From Nocardioides abyssi (GTDB lineage: Bacteria; Actinomycetota; Actinomycetes; Propionibacteriales; Nocardioidaceae): a stretch of DNA of 64,000 nucleotides. This document shows positions 6,483 through 15,811 of the stretch, one piece after another. Positions within the stretch are counted from its first letter, which is position 1; every line of letters starts with the position of its first letter. The notes below the pieces were generated by a model. The model was not told the DNA's origin, searched no databases, and saw only the letters and a list, made by a program, of their open reading frames with translations. The position numbers were made by a program, and so were the translations under genes. Where the stretch lies: NCBI RefSeq assembly GCF_030412915.1, contig NZ_JAUHJR010000002.1, forward strand, positions 682,001-746,000. Direction: 5' to 3'.

Positions 6483-9400
6483 CTACAGCGCCATGTCGGT
6501 CCAGGCGGTCTGCACGACGTCCATGCCGCGGTCGCGGGTGACGAGACGGCCGCGTCCCGGCGGGGCCGGCTGGGGCCGCAGGTTGCCCAGGAGCGGGCCC
6601 TCGTCCGGGCTGCCCGAGAGCAGCAGGCCGGGCATCGCCAGGTCGCGCATCGACTGGATGACCGGCTCGTAGAGCGCGCGGGACGCACCACCGGAGCGCC
6701 GCGCCACCACGACGTGCAGGCCGACGTCGCGGGCCTGGGCCATCAGCGGCTGGAGCGTGGCGACCGGCGAGGACTGCTGGGTGGCGACCAGGTCGTAGTC
6801 GTCGACGACGACGAAGACCTCGGCGCCGGTCCACCAGCTGCGGCTGCGCAGCTGCTCGGGGGTGACGTCCGGGCCCGGGATCCGGTTCTCCAGGTAGGTC
6901 GCGAGGTCCTTGAGCTGCGGCTGCGCCTGGGTCGCGGAGGTGAGGTAGCCCAGCAGGTACTCGTCGGGCACCTCGCCCAGCAGCGAGCGGCGGTAGTCGA
7001 CCACCATGATCTGCGCCTGCTGGGGGCTGCGGGTGCGCATGACCTCCTTGAGGTAGGTCCGCAGCAGCGCGCTCTTGCCGGACTGGCCGTCGCCGAAGAC
7101 CAGCAGGTGCGGCTCGCTGTCGGGGTCGAGCCCGACCGGGGCCAGCTCCTTCTCGTTGATGCCGAGCAGGATCCGCTTGTCGGTGACGTCCGCCGGCGCG
7201 GTGCCGGTGTCGGCACCGGCGAGGCGGAGCACGTCGCCGAGGTCGATCCGCTCGGGCAGCAGCCGCAGCTTCGGGCCGTCCGGGCCCGGCCAGGCGGCGC
7301 CGACCCGCTTGACCAGGTCGTCGACGCCGTCGCCGAGGCTCTCGGAGTCGGGCGTGCCGTCGATGCGCGGCAGCGCGCTGAGGAAGTGCAGCTTGCCGGG
7401 CACGAGACCGCGGCCGGGGCGGCCCGCGGGGACCAGCTGGGCGATCTTGCGGTCGATCTCGGAGTCCATCGCGTCGCCGAGCCGCAGCTCGAGCCGGGTG
7501 CCGAACATGTCGCGCATCGCGGCGCGGAAGTCCGCCCAGCGGCTCGCGCCGGCCACCACGTGGAAGCCGAAGGTCAGGCCGCGGGTGGCCAGCTGCTGGA
7601 TCTCCAGCTCGAGGTCGTCGAAGTCCGCGCGGATCGTGCTCCACCCGTCGACCACGAGGAACACGTCGCCGTAGCCGTCGTCGACCCTGCCGGCGGCCCG
7701 GCGCGAGCGGTAGGTCTCGATGGAGTCGATGCCGTTGGCGCGGAAGTACGCCTCGCGGCGGTCGATGATCCCGCGGACCTCGGCCAGCACGCGGCGTACG
7801 ACGTCGGGCTCGGCGCGGCTGCCGACGCCCGCGACGTGCGGCAGGCCGCTCATCGGGGCGAACGTGCCGCCACCGAAGTCGAGCACGAAGAACTGCGTCT
7901 CCAGAGGCGTCGTCGTCAGCGACATGCTCGTCACGATCGTGCGCAGCAGCGTGCTCTTGCCCGAGCGCGGACCGCCGACGACCGCGACGTGGCCGCCGGC
8001 CCCGCCGAGGTTGACCGTCAGCGTGTCGCGCCGCTGCTCGCGGGGGCGGTCGACGGTGCCCAGCGGCACGACGAGGCCGCCGAGCTCGCGCCAGGCCGGC
8101 GCGACCAGGCCGAGGTCGGGGTCCTCGGTGAGGTCCATCAGCTCGTCGAGGGTGTCGGGCACGTCCAGCGGCGGCAGCCACACCTGGTGGGCCGCCGGGC
8201 CCTGGCCGACCATGTGGGAGACCGCGATGTCGAGCAGCGACTCCTGGCTCTCCGGCTCGGCGGCGACCGGCGTCGGTTCCGGCTCGTCGCTCTCGGGCAC
8301 CTCGAGGGTCAGCACCTCGGCGACGGTGAACGGCAGGATGCCGCGCACGTGGCCGCCCTCGTCGCGACGCACCCGCTGGCGCCCCGACGGCGGACCGGAG
8401 ACGTACGCCGCCTTGAACCGCACCATCGAGGTCGGGTCGGGCTTGAGGTAGCCCAGGCCCGGGACGGGCGGCAGCTCGTAGGCGTCGGGCACGCCGAGCA
8501 CGGCGCGGGACTCCTGCGCGCTGAACGTGCGCAGGCCGACCCGGTAGGACAGGTGCGACTCCAGGCCGCGCAGCCGGCCCTCCTCCAGGCGCTGCGAGGC
8601 CAGCAGCAGGTGCAGCCCCAGCGAGCGGCCGAGGCGGCCGATGGCGACGAAGAGGTCGATGAACTCCGGCTTGGCCGAGAGCATCTCGGAGAACTCGTCG
8701 ACCACGATGAACAGCGACGGCAGCGGGTCGAGGTCCTCGCCGGCGCTGCGGGCCTTCTCGTAGTCGCGGACCGACGCGTAGTTGCCGGCGTCGCGCAGCA
8801 GCTCCTGGCGGCGCACCATCTCACCCGACAGGGCGTCCTGCATGCGGTCGACGAGGGTGAGCTCGTTCTCGAGGTTGGTGATGACCGCCGAGACGTGCGG
8901 CATCTCGCTCATCCCGGCGAAGGTCGCGCCACCCTTGAAGTCGACGAGCACCATGTTCAGCTGCTCGGGGCTGTGGGTCATCGCGAGGCCGAGCACGAGC
9001 GTGCGGAGGAACTCCGACTTGCCCGAGCCGGTCGCGCCGATGACCAGGCCGTGGGGGCCCATGCCCTGCTGGGCGGACTCCTTGATGTCGAGGTGGACCA
9101 TCGACCCGCCCTCGCCGAGGCCGATCGGCACGCGCAGCCGGTCGCGCGCGGGCCGCGGGCGCCAGGCGGCGGTCGGCTCGAAGCGGCGTACGTCGCCCAG
9201 GCCCAGCAGGTCCATGAAGTCGCTGGGGCCGGTGATCTCGCCGCCGCTCGGCTGCTCGACCACGCCCGAGGAGACGGTGTGCAGCGGGGTCAGCCGGCGG
9301 GCGCAGGCCTCGGCGGTGGCCAGGTCGCACTGGTCGGCCTTGGCGGGGATCGGCTCCTCGCGCAGCCGCAGCGCCAGCACCGACGGGCGGCCGTCGCGGG

Positions 9401-10496
9401 TCGGGCGGCCGTCCACCTGGATCCGCAGCCGGGTGGCGTCCTCGAGCTCGTCCCAGCGGGCCGGCAGGTCGAGGATCGTCATGCCGTGCAGGCCGTCGGG
9501 CGGCACGACGTGGTTGCCCGGCGGCAGCTCGCCGCCGTCGACGACGAGCAGGATGTGCGGGCTCGCCGGGCGCTCGTCGGCGCCGAAGCGGGGCCGGTCG
9601 GCCAGGTCGGGCGGCAGCAGCGCCGCGAGGTCGGCGAGGTTGGTGGTGACCATCCGCATCGGGCCGACCGCGTCGGACTGGTGGGCGCTCTGGGCGTGCG
9701 GCAGCCACTTGACCCAGTCCCAGTGGGCGAGGTTCTGCTCGGAGGCGAGCACGGCGACGACGAGGTGCTCGGGGGAGTGGAAGGTCGCCGCCTCGCAGAT
9801 CATCGCGCGGGCCAGCGAGCGCGAGGGGTCCTCGGGGCCGCAGACCTCGATGCGGTCGAAGGCCCGCAGGTCCACCGACGCCGGCAGGTCGGGCTGGAGG
9901 CGGTGCACGACGAGCAGCCGGTGCAGGGCGGACGCCGCGGCCGGGTCGACCTGGTCGATCGGCGCGCTCTCCGGCGGCACGAGCTCGACGGCCAGCGGCT
10001 GCGCGCAGGTGCCGTAGCGCACCTGGAGGAACCGGGCGTCGCCCGAGCCGCGCTCCCACACCCGGGAGCGCTCCTCGGCGATGGCGGGCAGCGCGGACGG
10101 CTCGGGGTGGTGCCAGGCCAGCGCGCGGCGCTGCTGGTCGGCGGACTCGCGGGCCAGCTTGCGCACGGTGGCGAGGTAGCGGAGGTACTCCGTGCGCGAG
10201 CCGGTGACCTGCTGGGTGCGCTGCTTCCGCTGCCGGTCGATCTGGACGACGATGAAGCCGATCGTCGCGAAGAGGAACATGCCCGCGGCGATGAAGCTGC
10301 GGCTGGAGTTGCCGCTCTGGTTGGCCATCGTGGCCACCAGGACGATCGAGCCGAGGCTGCCGAGCATCGGGATGGCGTTCATCAGCACGCCGGCCGCGCC
10401 CTCGTGCTGCTCGATCTGCGGCGGGGGCTGGAGCACGAGCTGGCCGGAGGGCATCTCCGGCTCGTCGGCGCGTGCCCCGCGAAGCGTCGTACTCAC
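6483..10496 (-). CDS. eccC: type VII secretion ATPase EccC (fused EccCa-EccCb)
   Basis: 1337 aa, the normal length of a fused EccC. Two transmembrane helices near the N-terminus (about residues 40-90) precede three FtsK/SpoIIIE-type ATPase domains with Walker A motifs GATGSGKSE (about 484), GGPRSGKST (about 840) and GDGQSGKSA (about 1135). Walker B strands are LVDFKGGATF, FVLDFGGGTF and IMVVDYRRSL. EccC is the motor of the ESX membrane complex and binds substrate C-terminal signals through its last domain. The GTG at 10496 has AAGGAG 7 nt upstream, which decides against a longer start at 10616. It is divergent from the eccD-like gene; all other secretion genes here lie on the opposite strand. 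Confidence 0.95.
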   Translation of the reverse strand: MSTTLRGARADEPEMPSGQLVLQPPPQIEQHEGAAGVLMNAIPMLGSLGSIVLVATMANQSGNSSRSFIAAGMFLFATIGFIVVQIDRQRKQRTQQVTGSRTEYLRYLATVRKLARESADQQRRALAWHHPEPSALPAIAEERSRVWERGSGDARFLQVRYGTCAQPLAVELVPPESAPIDQVDPAAASALHRLLVVHRLQPDLPASVDLRAFDRIEVCGPEDPSRSLARAMICEAATFHSPEHLVVAVLASEQNLAHWDWVKWLPHAQSAHQSDAVGPMRMVTTNLADLAALLPPDLADRPRFGADERPASPHILLVVDGGELPPGNHVVPPDGLHGMTILDLPARWDELEDATRLRIQVDGRPTRDGRPSVLALRLREEPIPAKADQCDLATAEACARRLTPLHTVSSGVVEQPSGGEITGPSDFMDLLGLGDVRRFEPTAAWRPRPARDRLRVPIGLGEGGSMVHLDIKESAQQGMGPHGLVIGATGSGKSEFLRTLVLGLAMTHSPEQLNMVLVDFKGGATFAGMSEMPHVSAVITNLENELTLVDRMQDALSGEMVRRQELLRDAGNYASVRDYEKARSAGEDLDPLPSLFIVVDEFSEMLSAKPEFIDLFVAIGRLGRSLGLHLLLASQRLEEGRLRGLESHLSYRVGLRTFSAQESRAVLGVPDAYELPPVPGLGYLKPDPTSMVRFKAAYVSGPPSGRQRVRRDEGGHVRGILPFTVAEVLTLEVPESDEPEPTPVAAEPESQESLLDIAVSHMVGQGPAAHQVWLPPLDVPDTLDELMDLTEDPDLGLVAPAWRELGGLVVPLGTVDRPREQRRDTLTVNLGGAGGHVAVVGGPRSGKSTLLRTIVTSMSLTTTPLETQFFVLDFGGGTFAPMSGLPHVAGVGSRAEPDVVRRVLAEVRGIIDRREAYFRANGIDSIETYRSRRAAGRVDDGYGDVFLVVDGWSTIRADFDDLELEIQQLATRGLTFGFHVVAGASRWADFRAAMRDMFGTRLELRLGDAMDSEIDRKIAQLVPAGRPGRGLVPGKLHFLSALPRIDGTPDSESLGDGVDDLVKRVGAAWPGPDGPKLRLLPERIDLGDVLRLAGADTGTAPADVTDKRILLGINEKELAPVGLDPDSEPHLLVFGDGQSGKSALLRTYLKEVMRTRSPQQAQIMVVDYRRSLLGEVPDEYLLGYLTSATQAQPQLKDLATYLENRIPGPDVTPEQLRSRSWWTGAEVFVVVDDYDLVATQQSSPVATLQPLMAQARDVGLHVVVARRSGGASRALYEPVIQSMRDLAMPGLLLSGSPDEGPLLGNLRPQPAPPGRGRLVTRDRGMDVVQTAWTDMAL

Positions 10497-10635
10497 ACCC
10501 AGGCTCCTTGTGTGGCCGTCGGCCAGGCCGTGTCCGTGTCCCCGTGGTCCCCATGCCCGCGGACGAGCCGCCGTGGGACGGCTCCGGCGCATCGTGCCCT
10601 GCCCGGTGCCGTCCAACCCTGCTCGCGGTCGCTCG

Positions 10636-10680
10636 ATGATAGGCAGGGGGCCGCGGGCCCACCACCGACCCGGCTACCCT
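10636..10680. promoter_or_regulatory. candidate divergent promoters of the ESX locus
   Basis: The 242-bp gap between eccC and the eccD-like gene holds TATCAT on the minus strand (10641-10636), giving eccC a long leader of about 130 nt, and TACCCT on the plus strand (10675-10680), giving the eccD-like gene a leader of about 50 nt. Both fit TANNNT. No operator palindrome was recognised. Confidence 0.3.
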
Positions 10681-10738
10681 CCTGGCCACCGGGCGCACAC
10701 GCCGAGGCACTGTCACAGCACCGTCACCTGGAGGACCG

Positions 10739-12103
10739 ATGGCCGGGGGCACCACCGACGTGCTCGCGCTCAGCGTGCACGGCAGCGCCGGCGTCGTCGA
10801 CCTGGTCGTCCCGGCCGAGGCGACCGCGCGCGACGTCGCGGCGGCGTACGCCGAGCAGGCCGGCCTGGCCGCGGTGCCGACGCTGGCCCGCGCCACCGGC
10901 GCCGCGCTCGGGCCGGACGCGGTGCTCGCCGACGTCGGGGTCGACGCCGGCACCGTGCTCGTCGCGCTGCTGCCCGGGGACGCCCCGGCCACCCCGGCCG
11001 ACGGCGCCCGCTCCCGCTCGGGCGCCGCGGCGGCGCGGGCCGAGCCGGGGCCGTTGTCGGTGCTGTGGTGCTGCGTGGCCTCCGCGGCCGCCGGGCTCGC
11101 CGGGTGGTTCGCCGCCCAGGCCGGGCCGGGCGACCAGCGCGACGTCGCCACCGCCCTGCTCGCCCTCGCCGCCGTCCTCGCCGCGCTGCCCGTCGGCCGG
11201 TTCGCCGCCCACCGGGTGGTGACCGCGCCCGCGTTCGCCGGCGCCGCGGCGTTCGCCGTGCTCTGGGACCCCGCACCCGAGCGGCTGCCCACCGTCGTCG
11301 GCACCAGCGCGCTGGTCGCCGCGGTCGCGGCCGCGGTCGCCCGGGCGCTCGACCGGCGCTCGGAGGAGGCGCTGCGGACGTGGATGCTGGTCGGGACGTC
11401 GGTCTTCGCGGTCAGCGTGCTGGCCGCGCTCGTCGGCTTCCCGGAGCAGGTCGTGTGGGCGGTGCTGCTCCTCAGCGTCGTCCTCGCCGCGCGCCTGGTG
11501 CCGGGGTGGGCGATCGACGTGCCCGACCAGCTGCTCGTCGATCTCGAGCGGCTCGCCGTCACGGCCTGGTCGGCGCGCGAGCAGCCCCGGGGCCGCCGCG
11601 GCCGCACGATCGTCCGCCCGCACGCCGTGGCCGAGGTGGCCGCGCGCGGAGCGCGCGTCATCACCTCCGCCTCGGTGGCGGTGCTCGCCGTCGCGGCCGT
11701 CTCGGCGCCGCTGCTGCTGGCCACCGCGACCGCGTCGCTGGACCTCATAGGCGCGCGCGTGATGGTCGGCGCCTCCGGCGTCAGCCTGCTGCTGGCCGCC
11801 CGCAGCTACCGCCACGTCGCCGCTCGCAGCCTGCTCCGCGCCGCCGGGCTGGCGTGCGAGGTGGCGCTGCTCGTCCACCTGCTCGACCACCTCGGCGGCG
11901 GCTGGGGCTCGACCGTCGCGGTCGGCGCGGTGCTGCTCGCGGTGCTGCTCGTCGTGGTCGCCGTGGCGACCGGTCGGGGCTGGCGCTCGGCCTGGTGGTC
12001 GCGCCGCGCGGAGATCCTCGAGGGGATCTGCGGGTCGTTCGCGGTGGCGTCGGTCGTCGTGGCGGTCGGCCTGTTCCGCGTCCTGTGGGAAAGGACGTTC
12101 TGA
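10739..12103 (+). CDS. EccD-like type VII secretion integral membrane protein (first copy)
   Basis: 454 aa. The N-terminal about 80 residues form a ubiquitin-like fold as in EccD (VLALSVHGSAGVVDLVVP opens the first beta hairpin; the last strand is GTVLVALLP). A disordered Ala/Arg linker follows, then about eleven hydrophobic helices from residue 105 to the end. EccD forms the channel-like core of the ESX inner-membrane complex, with two EccD copies around each EccB/EccC/EccE set. A second, clearly different EccD is encoded at 13025. The eccD-like genes flank the WXG100 pair, so both probably serve the same machine. Assignment of this copy rests on architecture. Confidence 0.75.
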   Translation: MAGGTTDVLALSVHGSAGVVDLVVPAEATARDVAAAYAEQAGLAAVPTLARATGAALGPDAVLADVGVDAGTVLVALLPGDAPATPADGARSRSGAAAARAEPGPLSVLWCCVASAAAGLAGWFAAQAGPGDQRDVATALLALAAVLAALPVGRFAAHRVVTAPAFAGAAAFAVLWDPAPERLPTVVGTSALVAAVAAAVARALDRRSEEALRTWMLVGTSVFAVSVLAALVGFPEQVVWAVLLLSVVLAARLVPGWAIDVPDQLLVDLERLAVTAWSAREQPRGRRGRTIVRPHAVAEVAARGARVITSASVAVLAVAAVSAPLLLATATASLDLIGARVMVGASGVSLLLAARSYRHVAARSLLRAAGLACEVALLVHLLDHLGGGWGSTVAVGAVLLAVLLVVVAVATGRGWRSAWWSRRAEILEGICGSFAVASVVVAVGLFRVLWERTF

Positions 12104-12259
12104 GGTTTAGGGGGTGATCGCCCGGGTAGACCGTTGCCTGTCCGACCGGGTGACCGGGAGGGCCCCCAGACCTGACGAGCAGCAACCGGGACGTCGTTCT
12201 GGAGCTCGGGGAACAACCGAACGGCGGCGACTGCCGCTGACCACGTGAGGAGAAGCGAC

Positions 12260-12574
12260 ATGTCGCAGGGCAACTTCGGACAGGGAGAAGCAACACTCAG
12301 CCGCGCCGCCGGGATGGTCTCGGACGCACGCGGCGACTTCATGAACCTCGCCGGCCAGCTGAGCGACCAGCTCAGCGCGCTGCAGGGCAAGTGGGTCGGC
12401 GAGGGCGGTCGGGCCTTCTTCACCCTCCACCAGACCTGGAGCGAGAAGCAGCGCACCATCGTCAACGCGCTCGATGACTTCTCGGCCTCGCTCACCTCGA
12501 CCGAGCAGCTCAACGTCAACACCGACCAGGAGAGCGGCGGCGGGATGTCCCGCCTCACCAGCCGCCTGCAGTGA
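12260..12574 (+). CDS. WXG100 family type VII secretion substrate (first of pair)
   Basis: 104 aa. Two helices are separated by the WXG turn, here KWVGEGG, near residue 46. GAGGAG lies 7 nt before the ATG at 12260. The C-terminus (after LNVNTDQESGGG) is flexible and lacks the YxxxD/E export signal. WXG100 proteins are exported as dimers through EccC, with the signal usually on one partner only; this fits a heterodimer with the next gene. The pair is separated by 29 nt and followed by a strong hairpin. This is the EsxB/EsxA-type pair of the locus; which is which cannot be settled by order alone. Confidence 0.9.
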   Translation: MSQGNFGQGEATLSRAAGMVSDARGDFMNLAGQLSDQLSALQGKWVGEGGRAFFTLHQTWSEKQRTIVNALDDFSASLTSTEQLNVNTDQESGGGMSRLTSRLQ

Positions 12575-12603
12575 GCACCAGGACCTAGGGAGAGAGAAGA
12601 GAC

Positions 12604-12900
12604 ATGAACCTCGACGGCATCCGCGTCAACCACGCAGGCCTGGACACCGCTGCGGCGGACCTCATGCAGGCCGTGAAGAACATCGACGACCGCCTCAACC
12701 GCCTCGAGAGCGAGCTCGCGCCGCTCCGCAGCGACTGGGACGGCCAGGCCCAGCAGGCCTACCACGTCGCCAAGAGCAAGTGGGACAACGCGATCCAGGA
12801 GATGCGCAACCTCCTCCAGGAGACCAGCGCAGCGGTCAGCCAGTCCAACGCCGACTACGCCGCCGCCGACAAGCGCGGCGCGGCTGCCTTCGGCGGCTGA
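12604..12900 (+). CDS. WXG100 family type VII secretion substrate (second of pair, carries YxxxD signal)
   Basis: 98 aa, typical size. The turn is DWDGQAQ (WXG as W-D-G) around residue 45 between two amphipathic helices (LMQAVKNIDDRLNRLESEL and AIQEMRNLLQETSAAV). The C-terminal tail contains YAAAD, matching the YxxxD/E secretion signal recognised by EccC. Since the neighbouring WXG100 protein lacks it, this one is predicted to steer the dimer. AGAGAGAAGAG precedes the start. Expression may exceed that of the downstream membrane genes because a hairpin follows. Confidence 0.9.
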   Translation: MNLDGIRVNHAGLDTAAADLMQAVKNIDDRLNRLESELAPLRSDWDGQAQQAYHVAKSKWDNAIQEMRNLLQETSAAVSQSNADYAAADKRGAAAFGG

Positions 12901-12925
12901 GCAGCACCCAGCACGGAGCAACACA

Positions 12926-12965
12926 CCTCGAAGGGGTCGGCGCGGTGGCGTCGGCCCCTTCGAGG
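12926..12965 (+). terminator. 17-bp hairpin after the WXG100 pair (terminator or attenuator)
   Basis: Arms 12926-12942 and 12949-12965 pair over 17 positions with G-U wobbles, closed by a 6-nt loop. It stands between the small substrate genes and eccD, where partial termination or mRNA end-protection would give many substrate transcripts and fewer machine transcripts. No T-tract follows. Confidence 0.55.
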
Positions 12966-13024
12966 ACTCGCGCCGGCGCTAGGCTCCAGCCGGCCGACCG
13001 GCGACACCCCCGCGAGGAGACACG

Positions 13025-14377
13025 ATGAGCCAGGCGCCCACCAGCACGTCCGGACTGGTCCGGGTGACGGTGGCCTCGGGCACCCGGCGGGTCGACCTGG
13101 TGCTCCCCGGCGCGGTGCCGGTGGCCGAGCTGCTGCCCGAGCTCGCCCGCAGCGTCGGCCTGCTCGACCCGGCCACGGTCTACGGCGGCTACCGCGTCGT
13201 CACCGCCGAGGGTCGCGAGCTCGCCGGCGACGCCGGCCTGACCCTCCAGGGCATCGAGGACGGCGGCCTGCTGACCGTCTCCGCCGGCGTCGACGACGAG
13301 CCGCCGCGGGTCTACGACGACGTCGTCGAGGCGATGACCGACGTCGTCGAGCGCGACCTCAAGCCGTGGGAGCCCGCCTCCGGGCGACGCACGGCGCTCG
13401 CTGCCGCCGGCCTGCTGATGGCGCTCGGCGCCGTGGCCCTGCTCATCCAGCGCGGCTCGCTGCTGGCCGGGGTGGCGGCGGCGACCGTCGCCGTCGCGCT
13501 CGTGGCCGGCGCGATCGTGCTCTCCCGGGCCCAGGACGAGCCCGAGGCCGCGGTCGCCGTCGCGTGGATGGGCTCGGCGTACGCCGCCGTGGCCGGCCTG
13601 ATGCTGGTCACCGACGACTACCTCTTCGGCCTGCCGATGGCCGCCGCCGGTGGCGGCGCGCTGCTCGCCGGCCTGGTCGCCCTGGTGGGTCTCGGCGAGG
13701 GCCGCACGCTGGTCTCCCCGCCCGTCGTGGTGGGGGCCGTGCTCCTGGCCACCGGCCTGGTGATGAACGGCGTCGACGTCGACCACCGGGTCGTGCTGAC
13801 CACCACGCTCGTGCTGGTCGTGCTCGCCGGCTCCGTCTTCCCGTGGCTGGCGCTCGGCGCCACCGGGACGAGCGTCGAGCAGCTCTACACCGTCGCCGAC
13901 ATCACCGCCGACCCCGACGACATCGACCCCACCCGCGTCCAGTCCGACGCCCGCGTCGCCCACGAGATCCTGCTCGGCATCTCTGCGACCGTCGGCCTGC
14001 TGCTGGTCATCATCGCGCCGCTCGCCGTGGCGCTCGGCCTCTCCGGCACCCTGCTGGCCGTCGTCGCCAGCATCGTGGTCATGCTCCGCACCCGGCAGTA
14101 CCGCACCGGCTCGGAGGTGCTCGTCGGGCTCGTCTCGGGCATCGCCGGCCTGGTCTCGGTCTCGATCGCCGTGCTGTGGATCCACCCCGACTGGCGCCCC
14201 GTCGGCGCGGTCGTCCTGGCCGCCACCGGCGCCGTGCTGCTCGCGGCCACCCTGCTGCCGGCCACCCCCTCGCTGCGCCGCGGCCGGCTCGGCGACCTCG
14301 CCGAGTCGATCTGCCTGCTCTCGCTGCTCCCGCTCACGGTCCTCGCGACCGGCGTCTTCGCGGCCGTGCGGGGCTAG
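13025..14377 (+). CDS. eccD: type VII secretion integral membrane protein EccD
   Basis: 450 aa. The N-terminal ubiquitin-like domain (about residues 8-85: GLVRVTVASGTRRVDLVLP to GGLLTVSAG) is the standard EccD beginning, followed by a cytosolic linker (DDVVEAMTDVVERDLKPWEP) that matches other EccD proteins better than the first copy does. About eleven transmembrane helices fill residues 120-450; the loop FPWLALGATG and the segment DPTRVQSDARVAHEILLG between helices are EccD-like. It forms the membrane vestibule of the ESX complex. GAGGAG precedes the ATG. eccB starts 6 nt after its stop. Confidence 0.9.
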   Translation: MSQAPTSTSGLVRVTVASGTRRVDLVLPGAVPVAELLPELARSVGLLDPATVYGGYRVVTAEGRELAGDAGLTLQGIEDGGLLTVSAGVDDEPPRVYDDVVEAMTDVVERDLKPWEPASGRRTALAAAGLLMALGAVALLIQRGSLLAGVAAATVAVALVAGAIVLSRAQDEPEAAVAVAWMGSAYAAVAGLMLVTDDYLFGLPMAAAGGGALLAGLVALVGLGEGRTLVSPPVVVGAVLLATGLVMNGVDVDHRVVLTTTLVLVVLAGSVFPWLALGATGTSVEQLYTVADITADPDDIDPTRVQSDARVAHEILLGISATVGLLLVIIAPLAVALGLSGTLLAVVASIVVMLRTRQYRTGSEVLVGLVSGIAGLVSVSIAVLWIHPDWRPVGAVVLAATGAVLLAATLLPATPSLRRGRLGDLAESICLLSLLPLTVLATGVFAAVRG

Positions 14378-14383
14378 TCGCCG

Positions 14384-15811
14384 ATGGCCACCAAGAAGGA
14401 CCTCGTCGAGGCGCACGCCTTCAGCCGCCGCCGCCTCGTCACCGCATTCGTCTCCGGCGCCCCGGGCGGCCGCGAGGTCGAGCCCACCCGCCCCGGCCGC
14501 ACCGTCGTCGGCGGCGTCGCGCTGGCCGTGCTCCTGGTCGCCGGCGCCGCGATCGCCTCGATCCTCAGCCCGCGCGCCCCGAGCGACTGGACCGACGGTG
14601 GGCTCGTGGTCTCCAAGGAGCGCGGGGCGGCGTACGTCATCCTCGACGGGGGCGACGACCCGGTGCTGCGCCCGGTCATCAACGTGACCTCCGCCCAGCT
14701 GATCCTCGGCTCCGACCTCGACCCCAACGTGGTCAAGCAGTCGGAGATCGACAAGCACACCATCGGCGAGGACATCGGCATCCTCAGCGCCCCCGCGACC
14801 GTCCCCGACCCCGGCCTGCTGCTGGAGTCGGGCTGGACGGCCTGCACGGCCGGCGGCGCCGGGGTCGCCGTCGACGTCTCGGAGCAGCCCGAGGTCCGCG
14901 AGCTGACCGGGGCCGGCATGCTCGTGCGCTCCCGCGGCCGCGTCTACCTCGTGGCGGAGTCGGCGAAGCCCGACGCGGCCGGCCAGACCCGCGCCTACAG
15001 CTACCTGCTGCCCGACCGCGGCTCGGTGGACCTGCTGCTCGAGCAGCTCGGCCTGCCGATCCTCGAGGAGGCCGTCGAGGTGCCGGAGCGCTGGCTGGCA
15101 CTCTTCCCCTCGGGCGGCGCGCTCAGCTTCGCCGCCTTCGGCCTCGAGGGCTTCGGCCAGCGCTCCGACGTGGCGGGGCAGGACGGCCTGCCCGCCGACG
15201 CGCGGGTCGGCGACCGCTACCAGTCCGCCGGCATCGAGCTGCTGGTGACCAAGCAGGCCCCCGTGAGCCTCACGCCGTTCGCGGCGGCGGTCTACGCCAG
15301 CGTCGAGAAGCCCGCCGGCTACGAGCCGCGCACCCTCCGGCCCGAGGGCGACCCGCAGCTGCGCCAGGAGGTGCCGGCGTACGAGCGGGCGAGCTGGCCG
15401 GCGGACGCGCTGCAGCGCGTCGACGGCGAGCACTGCGCCGTCCTCGACCTCTCCCCGGACGCCGCGCCCGTGGTCCGGCTCGGCACCGACCCGAGCCCCG
15501 AGGCCTCCGCGGTCGGTCGCGAGGTCGCCCCCACCTCGGTCGAGCGCTCGGTCGACTCCGGCCGCGGCGCCTACGCGCTGAGCGGCAGCTGGGACGGCCG
15601 CGAGGTCGGCACGCCGTACCTCGTCGACGCCAAGGGCGTCGCCTACGCGCTGGTCGGTGCGGAGGTCGCGGAGCGGCTCGGGTACGCCGACGTGGAGGCG
15701 CCCGTCGTGCCCGACAGCTGGGTCGAGCTGTTCGCCGAGGGCGTGCCTCTGTCGGTCGACGCCGCGCTCTGCCCGCCGGAGCAGCCCGGCCGGAGCACGA
15801 CGTGCGAGTGA
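14384..15811 (+). CDS. eccB: type VII secretion protein EccB
   Basis: 475 aa, close to the usual 470-500. The cytosolic start MATKKDLVEAHAFSRRRLV is the EccB signature; one transmembrane helix follows (about residues 43-64) and the rest is periplasmic, containing the repeat domains of EccB (GAAYVILDGGDDPVLRPVIN is the first). Cys pairs around CTACTAGG-like segments and the C-terminus (LCPPEQ, TTCE) may make disulfides. EccB links the inner-membrane complex to the cell envelope. The start is 6 nt after eccD and the stop overlaps mycP by 4 nt (GTGA), so eccD-eccB-mycP is one coupled operon. Confidence 0.93.
   Translation: MATKKDLVEAHAFSRRRLVTAFVSGAPGGREVEPTRPGRTVVGGVALAVLLVAGAAIASILSPRAPSDWTDGGLVVSKERGAAYVILDGGDDPVLRPVINVTSAQLILGSDLDPNVVKQSEIDKHTIGEDIGILSAPATVPDPGLLLESGWTACTAGGAGVAVDVSEQPEVRELTGAGMLVRSRGRVYLVAESAKPDAAGQTRAYSYLLPDRGSVDLLLEQLGLPILEEAVEVPERWLALFPSGGALSFAAFGLEGFGQRSDVAGQDGLPADARVGDRYQSAGIELLVTKQAPVSLTPFAAAVYASVEKPAGYEPRTLRPEGDPQLRQEVPAYERASWPADALQRVDGEHCAVLDLSPDAAPVVRLGTDPSPEASAVGREVAPTSVERSVDSGRGAYALSGSWDGREVGTPYLVDAKGVAYALVGAEVAERLGYADVEAPVVPDSWVELFAEGVPLSVDAALCPPEQPGRSTTCE

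Noticed and set aside
6714-11222. A 1502-codon open frame on the plus strand opposite eccC and further long open frames opposite dnaX, nirB and others
   Set aside because: They are antisense to clear genes, rich in Arg/Ala/Gly/His of the type produced by GC-biased third positions, and contain no recognisable domain.
12839-13176. Small open frames around the WXG100/eccD junction on the minus strand
   Set aside because: They overlap real genes and the hairpin, without a ribosome site or recognisable sequence.
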